A DNA stretch of 64,000 nucleotides from Microvirga lenta (GTDB taxonomy: Bacteria > Pseudomonadota > Alphaproteobacteria > Rhizobiales > Beijerinckiaceae), in the NCBI RefSeq assembly GCF_020532555.1, contig NZ_JAJBBR010000009.1, forward strand, positions 1-64,000, in the 5' to 3' direction. Under the pieces are notes generated by a model. The model saw only the letters and a list, made by a program, of their open reading frames with translations, was not told where the DNA came from and ran no database searches. This document shows, piece after piece, positions 8,643-17,858 of this stretch (the stretch's first letter is position 1; each line of letters opens with the position of its first letter). A program made the translations under genes and the position numbers.

Positions 8643-9863
8643 ATGACCCAAATCAGCGCCATCGCGACACCGTCAGTCGCCAAGCCTTCCTTTATCGCGC
8701 TGCTAATTGCCGTATCAGCGGTGAGCCCGCTCGGCATCAATATGTATCTTCCTTCGATGCCTGGCATGGCACGGGCATTCGGGGTCGATTTCACCACGAT
8801 CCAGCTGACCCTTTCGCTCTATCTTGCCGCCATGGCGCTCGGGCAGTTGATCATCGGGCCGATATCGGACCGGTTCGGCCGACGTCCTGTGCTGCTGATC
8901 GGCCTCACCGTCTTCATCATCGGCTCTCTCATCTGCTTCCTGGCGCAGAATGTCGGCCTCTTGATCTTCGGTCGTGTCGTACAAGCCATGGGCGGCTGCG
9001 CAGGGATCACCCTCAGCCGTGCCATCGTCCGCGATCTCTACGGGCGGAATCAGGTGGCTAGCATGATCGGCTACGTCACCATGGGCATGGCGGTCGCGCC
9101 CATGGTCGCGCCGACCATCGGCGGTCTTCTCGACACGTTTTACGGGTGGCGTGCCTCCTTTGCCTTTCTGATCGCATTCGGCGGTCTCGCCCTGCTCTTC
9201 GCCGCTTGGCAACTCCCCGAGACGAACCACAACCGCGGCTCAGGGGGCGCAGGCCGCGAGCTTCTGTATAGTTATTCCATTCTCTTTCGCTCCCGCCTGT
9301 TCTGGGGCTACACGCTCGCCGCCAGCTTCATCTCGGCGGTGTTCTTCGCCTTCCTGGCAGGTGCACCCTTCGTGATGATCGAGCTGATGGGGCGGAGCGC
9401 TGCGGAGTATGGGTTCTATTTCGCCCTCGTCCCCGGCGGTTACATTCTGGGCAACTTTGCCTCCGGTCGGTTCGCCGCCCGGGTCGGTCCGAACAGGATG
9501 ATTCTGGCGGGCACGTTCATGGCTCTGGCCAGTGTCGCAGCCATGGCCGTGATTTTCGCTGTCGGGTTCATGCATCCGGCGGCCTTGTTCGGCCCTATGT
9601 TCTTCATCGGCCTGGGAAACGGATTGGTCCTCCCGAGCGGGATTGCGGGCGCCGTGAGCGTCAAGCCGGATGTCGCGGGCGCAGCGGCCGGCTTGTCAGG
9701 GAGCCTTCAGATCGGGTTCGGTGCGCTCGTAGCTCCCTTGATCGGTGCTACACTCAGCACCACCATATGGCCGCTGATCGCCATCATGACAGCCTGCTCA
9801 TTGCTGGCGATCGCCTCGTTCGGCTTGGTCGCAGGGCAGCACAGGCCAGAGGCTGGAAACTGA
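8643..9863 (+). CDS. Bcr/CflA-type MFS multidrug exporter
   Basis: 406-residue inner-membrane proton-coupled exporter with twelve predicted spans. It has the DHA1 loop motif after helix 2 (GPISDRFGRRPVLLIG), the helix-4 pattern RVVQAMGGCAGITLSRAIVRD and motif C-like VAPMVAPTIGG, all typical of the Bcr/CflA subfamily (bicyclomycin, florfenicol and cysteine efflux). ATG at 8643 follows GGAAG with a short spacer. It is the likely target of control through the TTGCG array upstream. The next gene is convergent. Confidence 0.9.
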   Translation: MTQISAIATPSVAKPSFIALLIAVSAVSPLGINMYLPSMPGMARAFGVDFTTIQLTLSLYLAAMALGQLIIGPISDRFGRRPVLLIGLTVFIIGSLICFLAQNVGLLIFGRVVQAMGGCAGITLSRAIVRDLYGRNQVASMIGYVTMGMAVAPMVAPTIGGLLDTFYGWRASFAFLIAFGGLALLFAAWQLPETNHNRGSGGAGRELLYSYSILFRSRLFWGYTLAASFISAVFFAFLAGAPFVMIELMGRSAAEYGFYFALVPGGYILGNFASGRFAARVGPNRMILAGTFMALASVAAMAVIFAVGFMHPAALFGPMFFIGLGNGLVLPSGIAGAVSVKPDVAGAAAGLSGSLQIGFGALVAPLIGATLSTTIWPLIAIMTACSLLAIASFGLVAGQHRPEAGN

Positions 9864-10039
9864 GCGGGGATTTCGTCGATTTTGGCTCGCCATTACCTTG
9901 GCCGTTCCAGGCAGGCACTCCTCGAGCCTCTCGGCAATTGCGTTCAGGTCTCAAGTTGAGGCGTACTCATTCCAGCAGACGCCTTCCGGGTCAGGGCTGG
10001 ATCGCCGCAAGAAAGACGCCTGCATTTCGATCGTGTTCT

Positions 10040-10615
10040 TCATGGACGCCCAGGGATTTCCCGCCGTTGGCGAGTTGCGGAACCCCCCGCCATGATTCCA
10101 TCGGTGAGTGGGTCGAAGCTCGTGAGACGGCTGTAATCGCGTCCGGCTCCGTATCCACCCCGTAAGGCCGTTCCAATCGGATCGACGCCGGTGATGACGA
10201 TCCGAGTGTTGTCGGGTCCCTCCGCCATGACGAGGTTGAAAAGGATCCTGGCATTTCCCGGCGATAACCGAATGCAGCCATGCGAGGCCGGTGAGCCCAG
10301 GCGGCTCGTGGCATGGCTTCCATGGATGGCGTGCCCGGCATCGGTGAAGAAGATGGAATAAGGCATGGGAGCGTTGTCCCACTCCCTGGAATAGTGCTGC
10401 TTCACCAAGCGTGAGGGTGTGAATGCGCCGGTGGGCGTCGCATAATCAGCCATGCCGGTCGACACAGGCCAGGAATACCGTTCCTCTCCATCGACGGAAA
10501 CCGTCATGCGCTGGGCCGTCTTATCGATAGAAATGGCGATCTCGGCGCCAATCCCCGGGGAAGACAGGACAACCATTCCGACAAACAAAACGACAGATGA
10601 GGTCGATCCTCGCAT
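10040..10615 (-). CDS. L,D-transpeptidase, YkuD domain, periplasmic
   Basis: Periplasmic enzyme that makes 3-3 cross-links in peptidoglycan or attaches proteins to it. The ATG at 10615 follows GGAGG and opens a signal peptide ending near GIGA (residue 24). The YkuD core has substrate-strand residues ATPTGAFTPSRL, His98 (AIHGSH) and the catalytic Ser-His-Gly-Cys at 111-114 (Cys114) followed by IRLSPGNA. Length (191 aa) fits the short single-domain group. It is one of three YkuD-domain genes in the window and the only simple one. It lies downstream of the J-domain gene on the same strand with a gap of 153 bases. Confidence 0.92.
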   Translation of the reverse strand: MRGSTSSVVLFVGMVVLSSPGIGAEIAISIDKTAQRMTVSVDGEERYSWPVSTGMADYATPTGAFTPSRLVKQHYSREWDNAPMPYSIFFTDAGHAIHGSHATSRLGSPASHGCIRLSPGNARILFNLVMAEGPDNTRIVITGVDPIGTALRGGYGAGRDYSRLTSFDPLTDGIMAGGSATRQRREIPGRP

Positions 10616-10768
10616 CAGCCTGCCTCCGCTTGGTGTCCGGGGTCTCCGATGAGGAGCCGCACAAGGATGACGACCATCAAAGGCTAAGGTTCCAAGCCGG
10701 TCGAACCCACAGGTCCCCTGCATGGTGCCGGTGAGCCAGAAAGGAGGGCAGGTGGCGTGCAGTTCCGC

Positions 10769-11479
10769 TTATGAACTGCGGGAGCCGAGCAGGACCTCTT
10801 TGGCCTGGTTCACTCGGGCCGCGAGATAGGTCGAACCTCCCTGATCAGGATGGAGCTTCTTCATAAGGGTCCTGTGTGCCTGCCGGACCTCGTCGGGACC
10901 GGCACCCGGCTGAAGCCCCAGGACTTGGTAAGCCTCCTCGCGCGTCATGGCGCCGGATGAGGATTGAGCCGCCGAATGCGCCTTCTCCTCGCTCTGGCTG
11001 CTTCCGCGCCAATCTGGAAACCTGCGGTCAAGATAGGCCTCCAGGAGACGGGCGCCGTCCGTGTCCTGAGCGCGGCACTCGGTCAGGAGGTGCAGCAGGC
11101 TGGCTTCATCGAGCGAGTCGAGCCGCTGCCCCGCGAAGACGCCGGCGAGCACGGAACCGTCCATGGCCCCCGTATCGTGATCGAGTTCCATCTCAATCAT
11201 GCTGGAGCGGACCCGGGAGGTATTGCCCGGCGACGGCTGTGCCGATCCGCTCGCACCTGAGAAACCGAGGCCGCTCCACCCGAGGAGCCAGGCTCCAAGA
11301 CTTGCGAGGAGGAGGGCCATGTCGATCCGCCCCCTGAACCCGAGCAGCGCGGCTGCCCCAAGAGCCATGATGCCGCCGGTCACCTTGAGAAGCTTTGCGA
11401 GGCTGGCCGTATTCGCCTGCGCAAAGTTGCTCAGGAAGAACAGCAGAATGGCAACGGCGGCGATGCCGTAGAGCAGCAT
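10769..11479 (-). CDS. Membrane-anchored protein with C-terminal J domain
   Basis: 236 residues. N-terminal hydrophobic segments (about 1-20, 32-48, 53-72) anchor it in the membrane. A variable middle is followed by a C-terminal J domain from about residue 180, with the HPD motif at 210-212 (KKLHPDQGGSTYLAARVNQAKE). This layout is the TIM14/Pam18-like DnaJ type common in alphaproteobacteria, which would stimulate an Hsp70 at the membrane. The ATG at 11479 overlaps the stop codon of the VWA gene upstream (GTGATG, TGA in the overlap), so the two are probably translationally coupled. A GTG one codon earlier is an alternative start. Confidence 0.85.
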   Translation of the reverse strand: MLLYGIAAVAILLFFLSNFAQANTASLAKLLKVTGGIMALGAAALLGFRGRIDMALLLASLGAWLLGWSGLGFSGASGSAQPSPGNTSRVRSSMIEMELDHDTGAMDGSVLAGVFAGQRLDSLDEASLLHLLTECRAQDTDGARLLEAYLDRRFPDWRGSSQSEEKAHSAAQSSSGAMTREEAYQVLGLQPGAGPDEVRQAHRTLMKKLHPDQGGSTYLAARVNQAKEVLLGSRSS

Positions 11480-12207
11480 CACGGTTTGCGTCCGGTCATT
11501 GCGGTGAAGAGACCGCGAGCCTGTTCGCTGCTCGGCGCCAGCCGGGTCAATCCTTCGACGCCGCTCGTGGCGTAAACGGCAGCAGCGCGCAGAAGCGCGG
11601 AGAGGGTCTGCGGCGCCCCCGCATCGAAATGCGCATAAGCCCCACCGGTCAGACGGGCGATCTCCTTGAATGCCCGGGCTGCGTCAGGATCCTGCCCCTC
11701 ATGGAACATGAATGCCTTGATGCCGAGGAGGCCGAGCTCACCCGCGACGGCGCAGAGATCATCGATGGGCTCTTCCATGGCATCTCCGACATAGACGAGC
11801 ACCTTCAGCGGGGCCTTGCCTGCTTCTGCCCGAACGTGACGGAGCACGCGCCCGATCTGGGTCTGGCCGCCCCGGCAGCTGATCTTCGTCATGAGATCGG
11901 TGAGGGCGCGCGGGTCTGCGACCCAGCGGGAGGAGCGACACTCGTCGAAACCTCTGAAATAGACCAATTGGACCGAGAGGCCCCCTGCATGGCTCGCTGC
12001 TGCGAACATCTCACTCTGGACACGGCAGGCGAGATCCCAGGTGGGTTGCCGGCTCATCGTGGCATCGAGAGCAAAGACGAGCCGCGCCCGGGGTGCGCCG
12101 CTCTCCAATGGTCCGAGACGTTTCGCCTCCGTCAGGAAGGAGTCGATCATGGAATCCGGACTGCCGATGATCGAGGACGACCGGGTGAGATCCTTCTTGT
12201 CGGGCAT
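11479..12207 (-). CDS. VWA domain protein
   Basis: 242-residue soluble protein. A von Willebrand factor A-like Rossmann core starts with ARLVFALDATMS (42-52), a MIDAS-type metal site of the form DxTxS. Further strands are VQLVYFRG and KVLVYVGDAMEEP (second acidic MIDAS-like position). The ATG at 12207 is preceded by GGGAGG. Its stop overlaps the start of the J-domain protein, pointing to joint action, perhaps a chaperone-assisted assembly pair (inference). I saw no protease, AAA or kinase domain and no secretion signal. Confidence 0.82.
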   Translation of the reverse strand: MPDKKDLTRSSSIIGSPDSMIDSFLTEAKRLGPLESGAPRARLVFALDATMSRQPTWDLACRVQSEMFAAASHAGGLSVQLVYFRGFDECRSSRWVADPRALTDLMTKISCRGGQTQIGRVLRHVRAEAGKAPLKVLVYVGDAMEEPIDDLCAVAGELGLLGIKAFMFHEGQDPDAARAFKEIARLTGGAYAHFDAGAPQTLSALLRAAAVYATSGVEGLTRLAPSSEQARGLFTAMTGRKP

Positions 12208-12437
12208 GATACCTCCCTTGGCCTATGATGTGGGTTTTGGGGGAGGGATTGCAAATCCGGACCAGGCTAAGGCGCAGCTTTTCCTCATCGGGGTCGGCCT
12301 CTGCTGCACCTGGCTCATCGTGTCAGCGGGGCCTGGCCGACACCGAATGCGGCTGTCGGTACTCCACGTCCAAGGATCCGAAAGCCAGGCGGTGGAGGCG
12401 CCGCCTCCGGAGGCTCCTTAAAGTGTTTTCGTGGACG

Positions 12438-12680
12438 TCACAGGTTCAGGATTGGCAAGGCCTTTGCGCTTCCATGGGCCTGAAGGTCGAGGCCATGTTC
12501 CCGAACCTCTTCATCCGTAAGTTCACGTAGCGTTTCAGCGTGCGAGTTCGGTCCCGCCGCCTTCTCGGCGACGAGCTCGGCATCCCGTTCGTCCTTGGCG
12601 ACCACCACCAGAGGTGCGGTCTTCGACTTTCCGCTCCCTGGATGCGCCACCGTTACAGTCACGCCAAACCCCTTGTTCAT
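12438..12680 (-). CDS. Hypothetical protein (80 aa)
   Basis: Short soluble protein starting MNKGFGVTVTVAHPGSGKSK. The GxGKSK resembles a P-loop but the product is far too short for an NTPase. The rest is charged (ELVAEKAAG, ETLRELTDEEVREHGLDLQ). ATG at 12680 has GGGGTG upstream. No family recognised. It lies alone between the VWA gene and the small helix-turn-helix gene, all on the minus strand. Confidence 0.5.
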   Translation of the reverse strand: MNKGFGVTVTVAHPGSGKSKTAPLVVVAKDERDAELVAEKAAGPNSHAETLRELTDEEVREHGLDLQAHGSAKALPILNL

Positions 12681-12835
12681 CCACGTACACCCCTGGCATC
12701 TCGACCACAAACCATATGGCACCAGCCCATTCGATAGACGGCCAATCCCCTGGGCAGGTTCCAAGCCGCCGCGATCCGGTTAGCGTCTGCGGTTGCCGTT
12801 TGGAGAGTGGTTCGTCCCTGCGAGGCGGGTTCCTG

Positions 12836-13078
12836 CTAGACGACAGGCTTCTGGAGCCGCACTCCAGGGCCGGCTTCTCCCGACGGGATCAGCAGCGCTC
12901 CGCCGCTTTCCAACGCTGCGACGACCTGGGCTGCCGTTCCTGGATGGAGGCAATGCCGACCGTTCTCGAAGTCACGGATGGTGCTGCGCGACACGCCTGC
13001 ATTCCCGGCGAGCTCCTCTTGGGTCCAGTCCAGGAGACCACGGGCGGCTCGGCATTGTTCAGGCGATAACAGCGGCAT
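12836..13078 (-). CDS. XRE-family helix-turn-helix regulator (80 aa)
   Basis: Single-domain DNA-binding protein of the Cro/CI type. LSPEQCRAARGLLDWTQEEL, then AGNAGVSRSTIRDFENG, is the typical five-helix XRE fold covering nearly the whole chain; the tail SGGALLIPSGEAGPGVRLQ matches small alphaproteobacterial XRE regulators that often sit beside transporters. The ATG at 13078 is the family-like start; the ribosome site is weak (AAGAG). It is divergent from the cation antiporter, with starts 118 bases apart, so it may control itself and that gene (inference). Confidence 0.85.
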   Translation of the reverse strand: MPLLSPEQCRAARGLLDWTQEELAGNAGVSRSTIRDFENGRHCLHPGTAAQVVAALESGGALLIPSGEAGPGVRLQKPVV

Positions 13079-13196
13079 TGAGAATGCTCTTGCATTGGCG
13101 CACCAAGGTCGCCCATTATGGTTGAGATTAGGCCGGCTTGGCGCCGTGCGCAAGGCGCCGCCATAAGTGCCTTACATCTCACGCGATCGGGAGCGC

Positions 13197-15128
13197 ATGC
13201 CGCATCACACGCCGCTCATCACCACCATTGTCGTCGGCCTTGGTCTGGCATTCATCCTCGGGGCTGTGGCCAACCGGCTGCGCATGTCACCGCTGGTCGG
13301 CTATCTCATCGCAGGCATCCTGATCGGGCCGTTTACCCCCGGCTATGTGGCGGATCAGGGGCTGGCGCTGCAACTGGCGGAGATCGGTGTCATCCTGCTG
13401 ATGTTCGGTGTGGGTCTCCACTTCTCGGTGGCGGACCTGCTGTCGGTCAGGGCTATCGCCGTTCCCGGCGCCCTGGGCCAGATCGCGCTTGCGACATTGA
13501 TGGGACTAGGGCTCGCGCTGCTCCTCGGCTGGACCGTGGGGGCAGGGCTTGTGTTCGGTCTGGCGCTCTCCGTTGCCAGCACCGTCGTGCTGCTGCGAGC
13601 CATGCAGGAGAGGCGGCTGATCAAAAGTAATCAGGGCCGCATCGCAGTAGGGTGGCTCATCGTCGAGGATCTGGCGATGGTCCTCACATTGGTCCTCCTT
13701 CCTGCCATAGCCGGGTTCTTGGGTGGGCGCAGCGACATGCAGACGTCGCAGGTCGATCTCGGCGGCCTCGCCAATTGGCTCAACTTGGACACCATTTGGG
13801 GCACCCTGGCCTTCACGGTTCTGAAGCTCGGGGCCTTTGGGGTCGTCATGCTCGTGGTCGGGCGCAGGGTGATACCCTGGATGCTGCACTACGTGGCGCA
13901 TACAGGCTCGCGCGAGCTGTTCCGGCTGTCGGTACTCGCAACAGCGCTCGGCGTGGCCTTCGGATCGGCGGAGCTGTTCGGGGTTTCCTTCGCTCTGGGG
14001 GCGTTCTTCGCCGGAATGATCATGGCCGAGTCCCAGCTCAGCCACCAGGCCGCGCAGGAGACGCTGCCGCTGCGCGATGCCTTTGCCGTGCTGTTCTTCG
14101 TATCTGTCGGCATGCTGTTCGATCCGAGCATTCTCCTGCGCGAGCCTGTGGCGGTCTTGGTCACGGTTCTGATCATCGTCGTCGGCAAATCCATTGCCGC
14201 GTTCCTGATCGTCAGGGCCTTTCGCCATCCGCTCAGCATTGCTCTCACGATCTCTGCCAGCCTGGCGCAGATCGGCGAGTTCTCCTTCATCCTCGCAGGG
14301 CTTGGGATCTCGCTAGGGCTTCTTCCAGAGGCAGGACGGGATCTGATCCTGGCCGGGGCGCTCCTGTCGATCCTGATCAACCCCTTGTTCTTCTATATGG
14401 CCGACCGGATCAGCCTCAGGTTCGAGGAGAGGGAACGGGCAGGTGGCCCGGCGAGGTCCGCTACGGACCACCAAGTGCATATCGCCGAGCCAGTCGCGCC
14501 ACCGCCGGTGCCGGAGACCGAGTTTCCAAGGACAAATCTGCGCGGGCACACTGTTTTGGTGGGTTACGGTCGTGTCGGGAGCCTCGTCGGGCAGGCCCTG
14601 CGAGAGAAGGGGTCTCCTTTCCTCGTTATCGAGGAGCGCCAAGAGGTGGTGGATCGTCTACGTGCGGAGGGCATCGAGGCCATACACGGCGAAGCCGGAC
14701 AGCCCGGCCTCCTCGAGGCGGTCAACTTCGCGGAGGCCAGCTACTTGATCAGCGCCATTCCAAGCCCCTTCGAGGCAAGCAATCTGATCCAGACGGCCCG
14801 CGCCGCGAACCCCGATCTGCAGATCATTGCCCGAGCTCACAGTGATGCCGAGATCGAGCACCTCTACAAGTATGGCGCCAGTCTGGTGATCATGGGTGAG
14901 CAGGAAATTGCGCGTGGCATGCTCTCCGCGATCCTGGGCTCCCGATTCGGGTCTGGCAGCGAGCCCCCGGACGAGGCACGCACCCGGAGCGTTTCCGGAT
15001 CATCGCTCGACGCATTCGAGACGGCCCAAACAGAACCCGGAAACAAGACGGAAGACGACATGGAAGAAAAGACGGATCCTGAGGGATCTGGTCTTCCTGC
15101 ATCCTCTCGTTCTGAAAGCCCCCGGTGA
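13197..15128 (+). CDS. Monovalent cation:proton antiporter, KefB/YbaL type (CPA2)
   Basis: 643-residue inner-membrane protein. The N-terminal 400 residues form 12-13 spans of a CPA2 exchanger (GYLIAGILIGPFTPG, LLMFGVGLHFS, FALGAFFAGMIMAE). A cytosolic Rossmann TrkA-N domain follows from about residue 450 (VLVGYGRVGSLVGQALREKG), which binds a nucleotide and gates K+/H+ exchange. The start at 13197 (MPHHTPLITTIVVGL) follows GGGAG and matches the beginning of E. coli YbaL. The about 70-residue acidic C-terminal tail is poorly conserved in general. Transcribed away from the XRE regulator. Confidence 0.92.
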   Translation: MPHHTPLITTIVVGLGLAFILGAVANRLRMSPLVGYLIAGILIGPFTPGYVADQGLALQLAEIGVILLMFGVGLHFSVADLLSVRAIAVPGALGQIALATLMGLGLALLLGWTVGAGLVFGLALSVASTVVLLRAMQERRLIKSNQGRIAVGWLIVEDLAMVLTLVLLPAIAGFLGGRSDMQTSQVDLGGLANWLNLDTIWGTLAFTVLKLGAFGVVMLVVGRRVIPWMLHYVAHTGSRELFRLSVLATALGVAFGSAELFGVSFALGAFFAGMIMAESQLSHQAAQETLPLRDAFAVLFFVSVGMLFDPSILLREPVAVLVTVLIIVVGKSIAAFLIVRAFRHPLSIALTISASLAQIGEFSFILAGLGISLGLLPEAGRDLILAGALLSILINPLFFYMADRISLRFEERERAGGPARSATDHQVHIAEPVAPPPVPETEFPRTNLRGHTVLVGYGRVGSLVGQALREKGSPFLVIEERQEVVDRLRAEGIEAIHGEAGQPGLLEAVNFAEASYLISAIPSPFEASNLIQTARAANPDLQIIARAHSDAEIEHLYKYGASLVIMGEQEIARGMLSAILGSRFGSGSEPPDEARTRSVSGSSLDAFETAQTEPGNKTEDDMEEKTDPEGSGLPASSRSESPR

Positions 15129-15268
15129 TCCTGCTGAATACCGGAGTTGCGCCATTTTTCCCGACAGGGGTGTATGGAATGGATCCGGGTCACCAGAAAG
15201 CGCGGCCTGCCTTGATTCTGCCTCACCCATTCGTAGCCTGATGGGATGGCTTAGGGCGAAAGGAACAG

Positions 15269-15517
15269 ATGAGTACACTCACCCTTCTCGTTGATGATCG
15301 AGAGTTGAGTACGATCCGCGCTGCGCTCCTCCTCCTGCAAGAGCAGGCCGATATGCTTCCCGAAGATCTCGCGGAGATGGTACGGGAAAACGGACCTGCA
15401 TTGACCGATACCGAAATTAGGCAGCTCACCAGCCGCCTCGCCGGGCAGCCGAAAGAGTTCGGCGACAAACCTCGTGAACAGCCATCAGACTTCGGAGCCC
15501 TGTTCGAGATGAGATGA
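15269..15517 (+). CDS. Hypothetical protein (82 aa)
   Basis: Small soluble protein beginning MSTLTLLVDDRELSTIRAAL, with two likely helices and a charged C terminus. AAGGAAC precedes the ATG at good spacing, and codon use resembles the neighbours. No family recognised. It stands alone 140 bases downstream of the antiporter on the same strand. Confidence 0.6.
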   Translation: MSTLTLLVDDRELSTIRAALLLLQEQADMLPEDLAEMVRENGPALTDTEIRQLTSRLAGQPKEFGDKPREQPSDFGALFEMR

Positions 15518-15731
15518 AGCGCTGACGCTGCCTTCGCTCCCCAATAAGGGCAGAGAAGCCCTCGCATGTCTGGGTCGGCGGCATATATCTTGTGCAGGAA
15601 CTGCAGGGGCGGCCGTTAGGCCGCACTGAATGAAGCTTTCCCTAGCGATAGTTTAGAGATAAACGATTCCGTGCATTGAGGCTCTGGCGGCTAATGCCAA
15701 GCCGACCACTTACCAACAATATGGATTCAGT

Positions 15732-16910
15732 ATGAGTTCTGCGACATCTCCCAAGCAGCGGCCGCAGGAGGATCATCACGACCATGACGATATCGTCTAC
15801 CCGCAGACCATCCCCTTCATCCTCGTTCACCTGGCTTGTTTCGCTGCCGTCTGGACTGGTGTGACCTGGGAGGCCGTGGTCATCGGCATCACGCTCTATT
15901 GGGTGCGCATGTTCGGGATTACGGCTGGCTATCACCGCTATTTCTCTCACCGTTCGTACGCGACAAGCCGTGCCTTTCAGTTCATCCTCGCCTGCTTGGC
16001 ACAGAGTACGGCCCAGAAAAGCGTTCTGTGGTGGGCCGCCAAGCATCGGCACCATCATCTGTTTTCGGATACGGAGCACGACGCACATTCGCCCAGGCAC
16101 GACGGCTTCCTTTTTGCCCATGTGGGCTGGATCTTTTCGCGCAGGCATGACACGGCGGATCTCGTGAAGGTCGGGGACTTCACGAAGTACCCGGAACTCA
16201 TGTGGCTTCACAAATACGAGCTGGCGCCCGCTGCCGTGCTCGCCTCGATCACCTTCTTGGTCGGTGGCTGGCCGGGACTTGTGGTCGGTTTCTTCTGGAG
16301 CACGGTGGCCGTCTATCATGCCACCTTCTGCATCAACTCGCTCGCTCATGTGCATGGCTCGAAGCGCTACGTGACGGGCGACGACTCCCGCAACAACTGG
16401 CTTCTCGCCTTCTTTACGATGGGCGAAGGCTGGCACAACAACCACCATGCGTACCAGGCGAGCGTGCGCCAGGGATTCCGCTGGTGGGAAATCGACCCGA
16501 CCTTCTACATCATCAAGGTGCTCTCTTGGGCTGGCATCGTATGGGATCTCAAGAGCCCGCCAGAGGCGGTGCTCAGGAACGAGCAGAGGCTCGGCTCAAG
16601 GGTGATCGACCGGGCGGCCGGTGATCTCGTGGCCACCTTCAATATCGAAAGCATCTCTACCAAGCTGAACCATGCTCTCGAAACCACCCCCAGCTTGGCA
16701 GATCTTCGGGCAAGATTGTCGGCTGCGGAGAACAAGGCGCACGAGGTTCTGGTGCAGGTGCAACTGCCCCATCTTCCCACCAGGGAGGAGGTTTGGGCGC
16801 GTGCCGCGAGCATGTTCGCGAAAACACGCTCCCTGGACGATATCGTTGAACGGGCGCACCGGATGATCCTGGAAGCGGTAGGAACCCGGTTGGCCATCGC
16901 AGGACATTGA
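15732..16910 (+). CDS. Acyl-CoA/acyl-lipid desaturase (DesC-like delta-9)
   Basis: Integral membrane di-iron desaturase that puts a cis double bond into fatty acyl chains to adjust membrane fluidity. The three histidine boxes are clear: HRYFSH at 68-73, HRHHH at 105-109 and HNNHH at 235-239. Four hydrophobic spans flank them. Unlike the usual about 300-residue enzyme, this one carries a C-terminal extension of about 100 residues (from 290), predicted helical and charged (RARLSAAENKAHEVLVQVQ), of unknown use. A strong terminator follows directly, so it is probably monocistronic. Confidence 0.92.
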   Translation: MSSATSPKQRPQEDHHDHDDIVYPQTIPFILVHLACFAAVWTGVTWEAVVIGITLYWVRMFGITAGYHRYFSHRSYATSRAFQFILACLAQSTAQKSVLWWAAKHRHHHLFSDTEHDAHSPRHDGFLFAHVGWIFSRRHDTADLVKVGDFTKYPELMWLHKYELAPAAVLASITFLVGGWPGLVVGFFWSTVAVYHATFCINSLAHVHGSKRYVTGDDSRNNWLLAFFTMGEGWHNNHHAYQASVRQGFRWWEIDPTFYIIKVLSWAGIVWDLKSPPEAVLRNEQRLGSRVIDRAAGDLVATFNIESISTKLNHALETTPSLADLRARLSAAENKAHEVLVQVQLPHLPTREEVWARAASMFAKTRSLDDIVERAHRMILEAVGTRLAIAGH

Positions 16911-16921
16911 TGGAAAGAACG

Positions 16922-16948
16922 AAAAGGGCCGCATTATGCGGCCCTTTT
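16922..16948 (+). terminator. Rho-independent terminator after desaturase
   Basis: A 12-bp perfect stem (AAAAGGGCCGCA at 16922-16933 with 16937-16948) and loop TTA. The stem ends in four T, and its A-rich base makes it work in both directions. It lies 12 bases after the desaturase stop. Confidence 0.88.
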
Positions 16949-17089
16949 CATAGCGAGGCCCGCGGTCGGGATGCGTCATTCCCACCATAGCCCAGTCATT
17001 CCGCAGGCGGGCTCTTCAGAACTCCGGCCATGGCGCCGAATGCTGCGCGTCCCGGAGAGCGAAACTGCTGTGCATGTGCAGAGTTATGA

Positions 17090-17710
17090 ATGCAGATGCA
17101 GCGGAATGCGCTTGTGACTCATCCGGCCGATATCGTCTTTCTTGATTTTGAAGCGTCCTCCTTGGGAAAGCACGGCTATCCCATCGAAGTCGCCTGGGTT
17201 TTCGCGAGCGGCGGTGAGGAGAGCCACCTCATCAGGCCGCATTCGTCCTGGACCGACTGGTCTGCGGAGGCTGAGGCCGTTCATGGAATTCCCCGTCAAG
17301 TACTGATGGAAGAGGGTATGCCGCTTGAAGAGGTTGCCCAGCGTATGACCACGGTCCTCACGGGGCGCGCTCTTTATGCGAGCGCTCCCTCATGGGACGG
17401 CCAATGGCTCAGCAAGCTCCTGCGCGCGGCCGGCTTGCCTCGTCACTCCCTCCGGCTCCAGGATACCAGCCTTGTACAAAGGGAGACCGTATTGGGCGTG
17501 CTGCAGGCCGCAGAAGTGCCGGCGGACCGTCACGAGGGCATCCTTCAGGACATCCTGGCACAGGTTGAACGCTGGGACGATCAACAGGGCCCCCCGGCTC
17601 ACCGGGCGCTCGCCGACGCACAGCGCGAAAGGCAGCTCTGGAACAAAGTTCGCCTTCATGCACAGGAAATTGTCGCTTCGGGCATCCTTCGCGAGCCTGC
17701 TCCTGAATAG
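17090..17710 (+). CDS. DEDDh 3'-5' exonuclease family protein
   Basis: 206-residue nuclease of the RNase T/DnaQ superfamily. All five catalytic residues are visible: Asp19 and Glu21 (FLDFEASS), Asp103 (SWDGQW), His171 and Asp176 (HRALADA). The middle block AEAVHGIPR matches the usual ExoII region. Single domain, so it is not a polymerase proofreading subunit with extra modules; it could trim RNA or single-stranded DNA. The ATG at 17090 has no strong Shine-Dalgarno; ATG at 17096 is also possible. It stands alone. Confidence 0.85.
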   Translation: MQMQRNALVTHPADIVFLDFEASSLGKHGYPIEVAWVFASGGEESHLIRPHSSWTDWSAEAEAVHGIPRQVLMEEGMPLEEVAQRMTTVLTGRALYASAPSWDGQWLSKLLRAAGLPRHSLRLQDTSLVQRETVLGVLQAAEVPADRHEGILQDILAQVERWDDQQGPPAHRALADAQRERQLWNKVRLHAQEIVASGILREPAPE

Positions 17711-17858
17711 TCGAGGCTGTCGCTGCGCCGGATCGTGCGGTCTCCTGGGAAGAAGACCTGATCGAGAGGAACCGAATATTGGCTGGAGCCGAAGTGGTGA
17801 AATATAGCTGCTCCTGCGGCTTGGGCTATGTTTCGACTTTGATCCGACGGGGGCACTC

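Noticed and set aside
7422-8651. A 409-codon minus-strand frame opposite the aldo/keto reductase
   Set aside because: Shadow of a gene with an intact catalytic tetrad; it also runs across the TTGCG array.
12438-12680. P-loop-like GSGKSK in an 80-residue protein
   Set aside because: Too short for an NTPase and no Walker B; kept only as a hypothetical protein.
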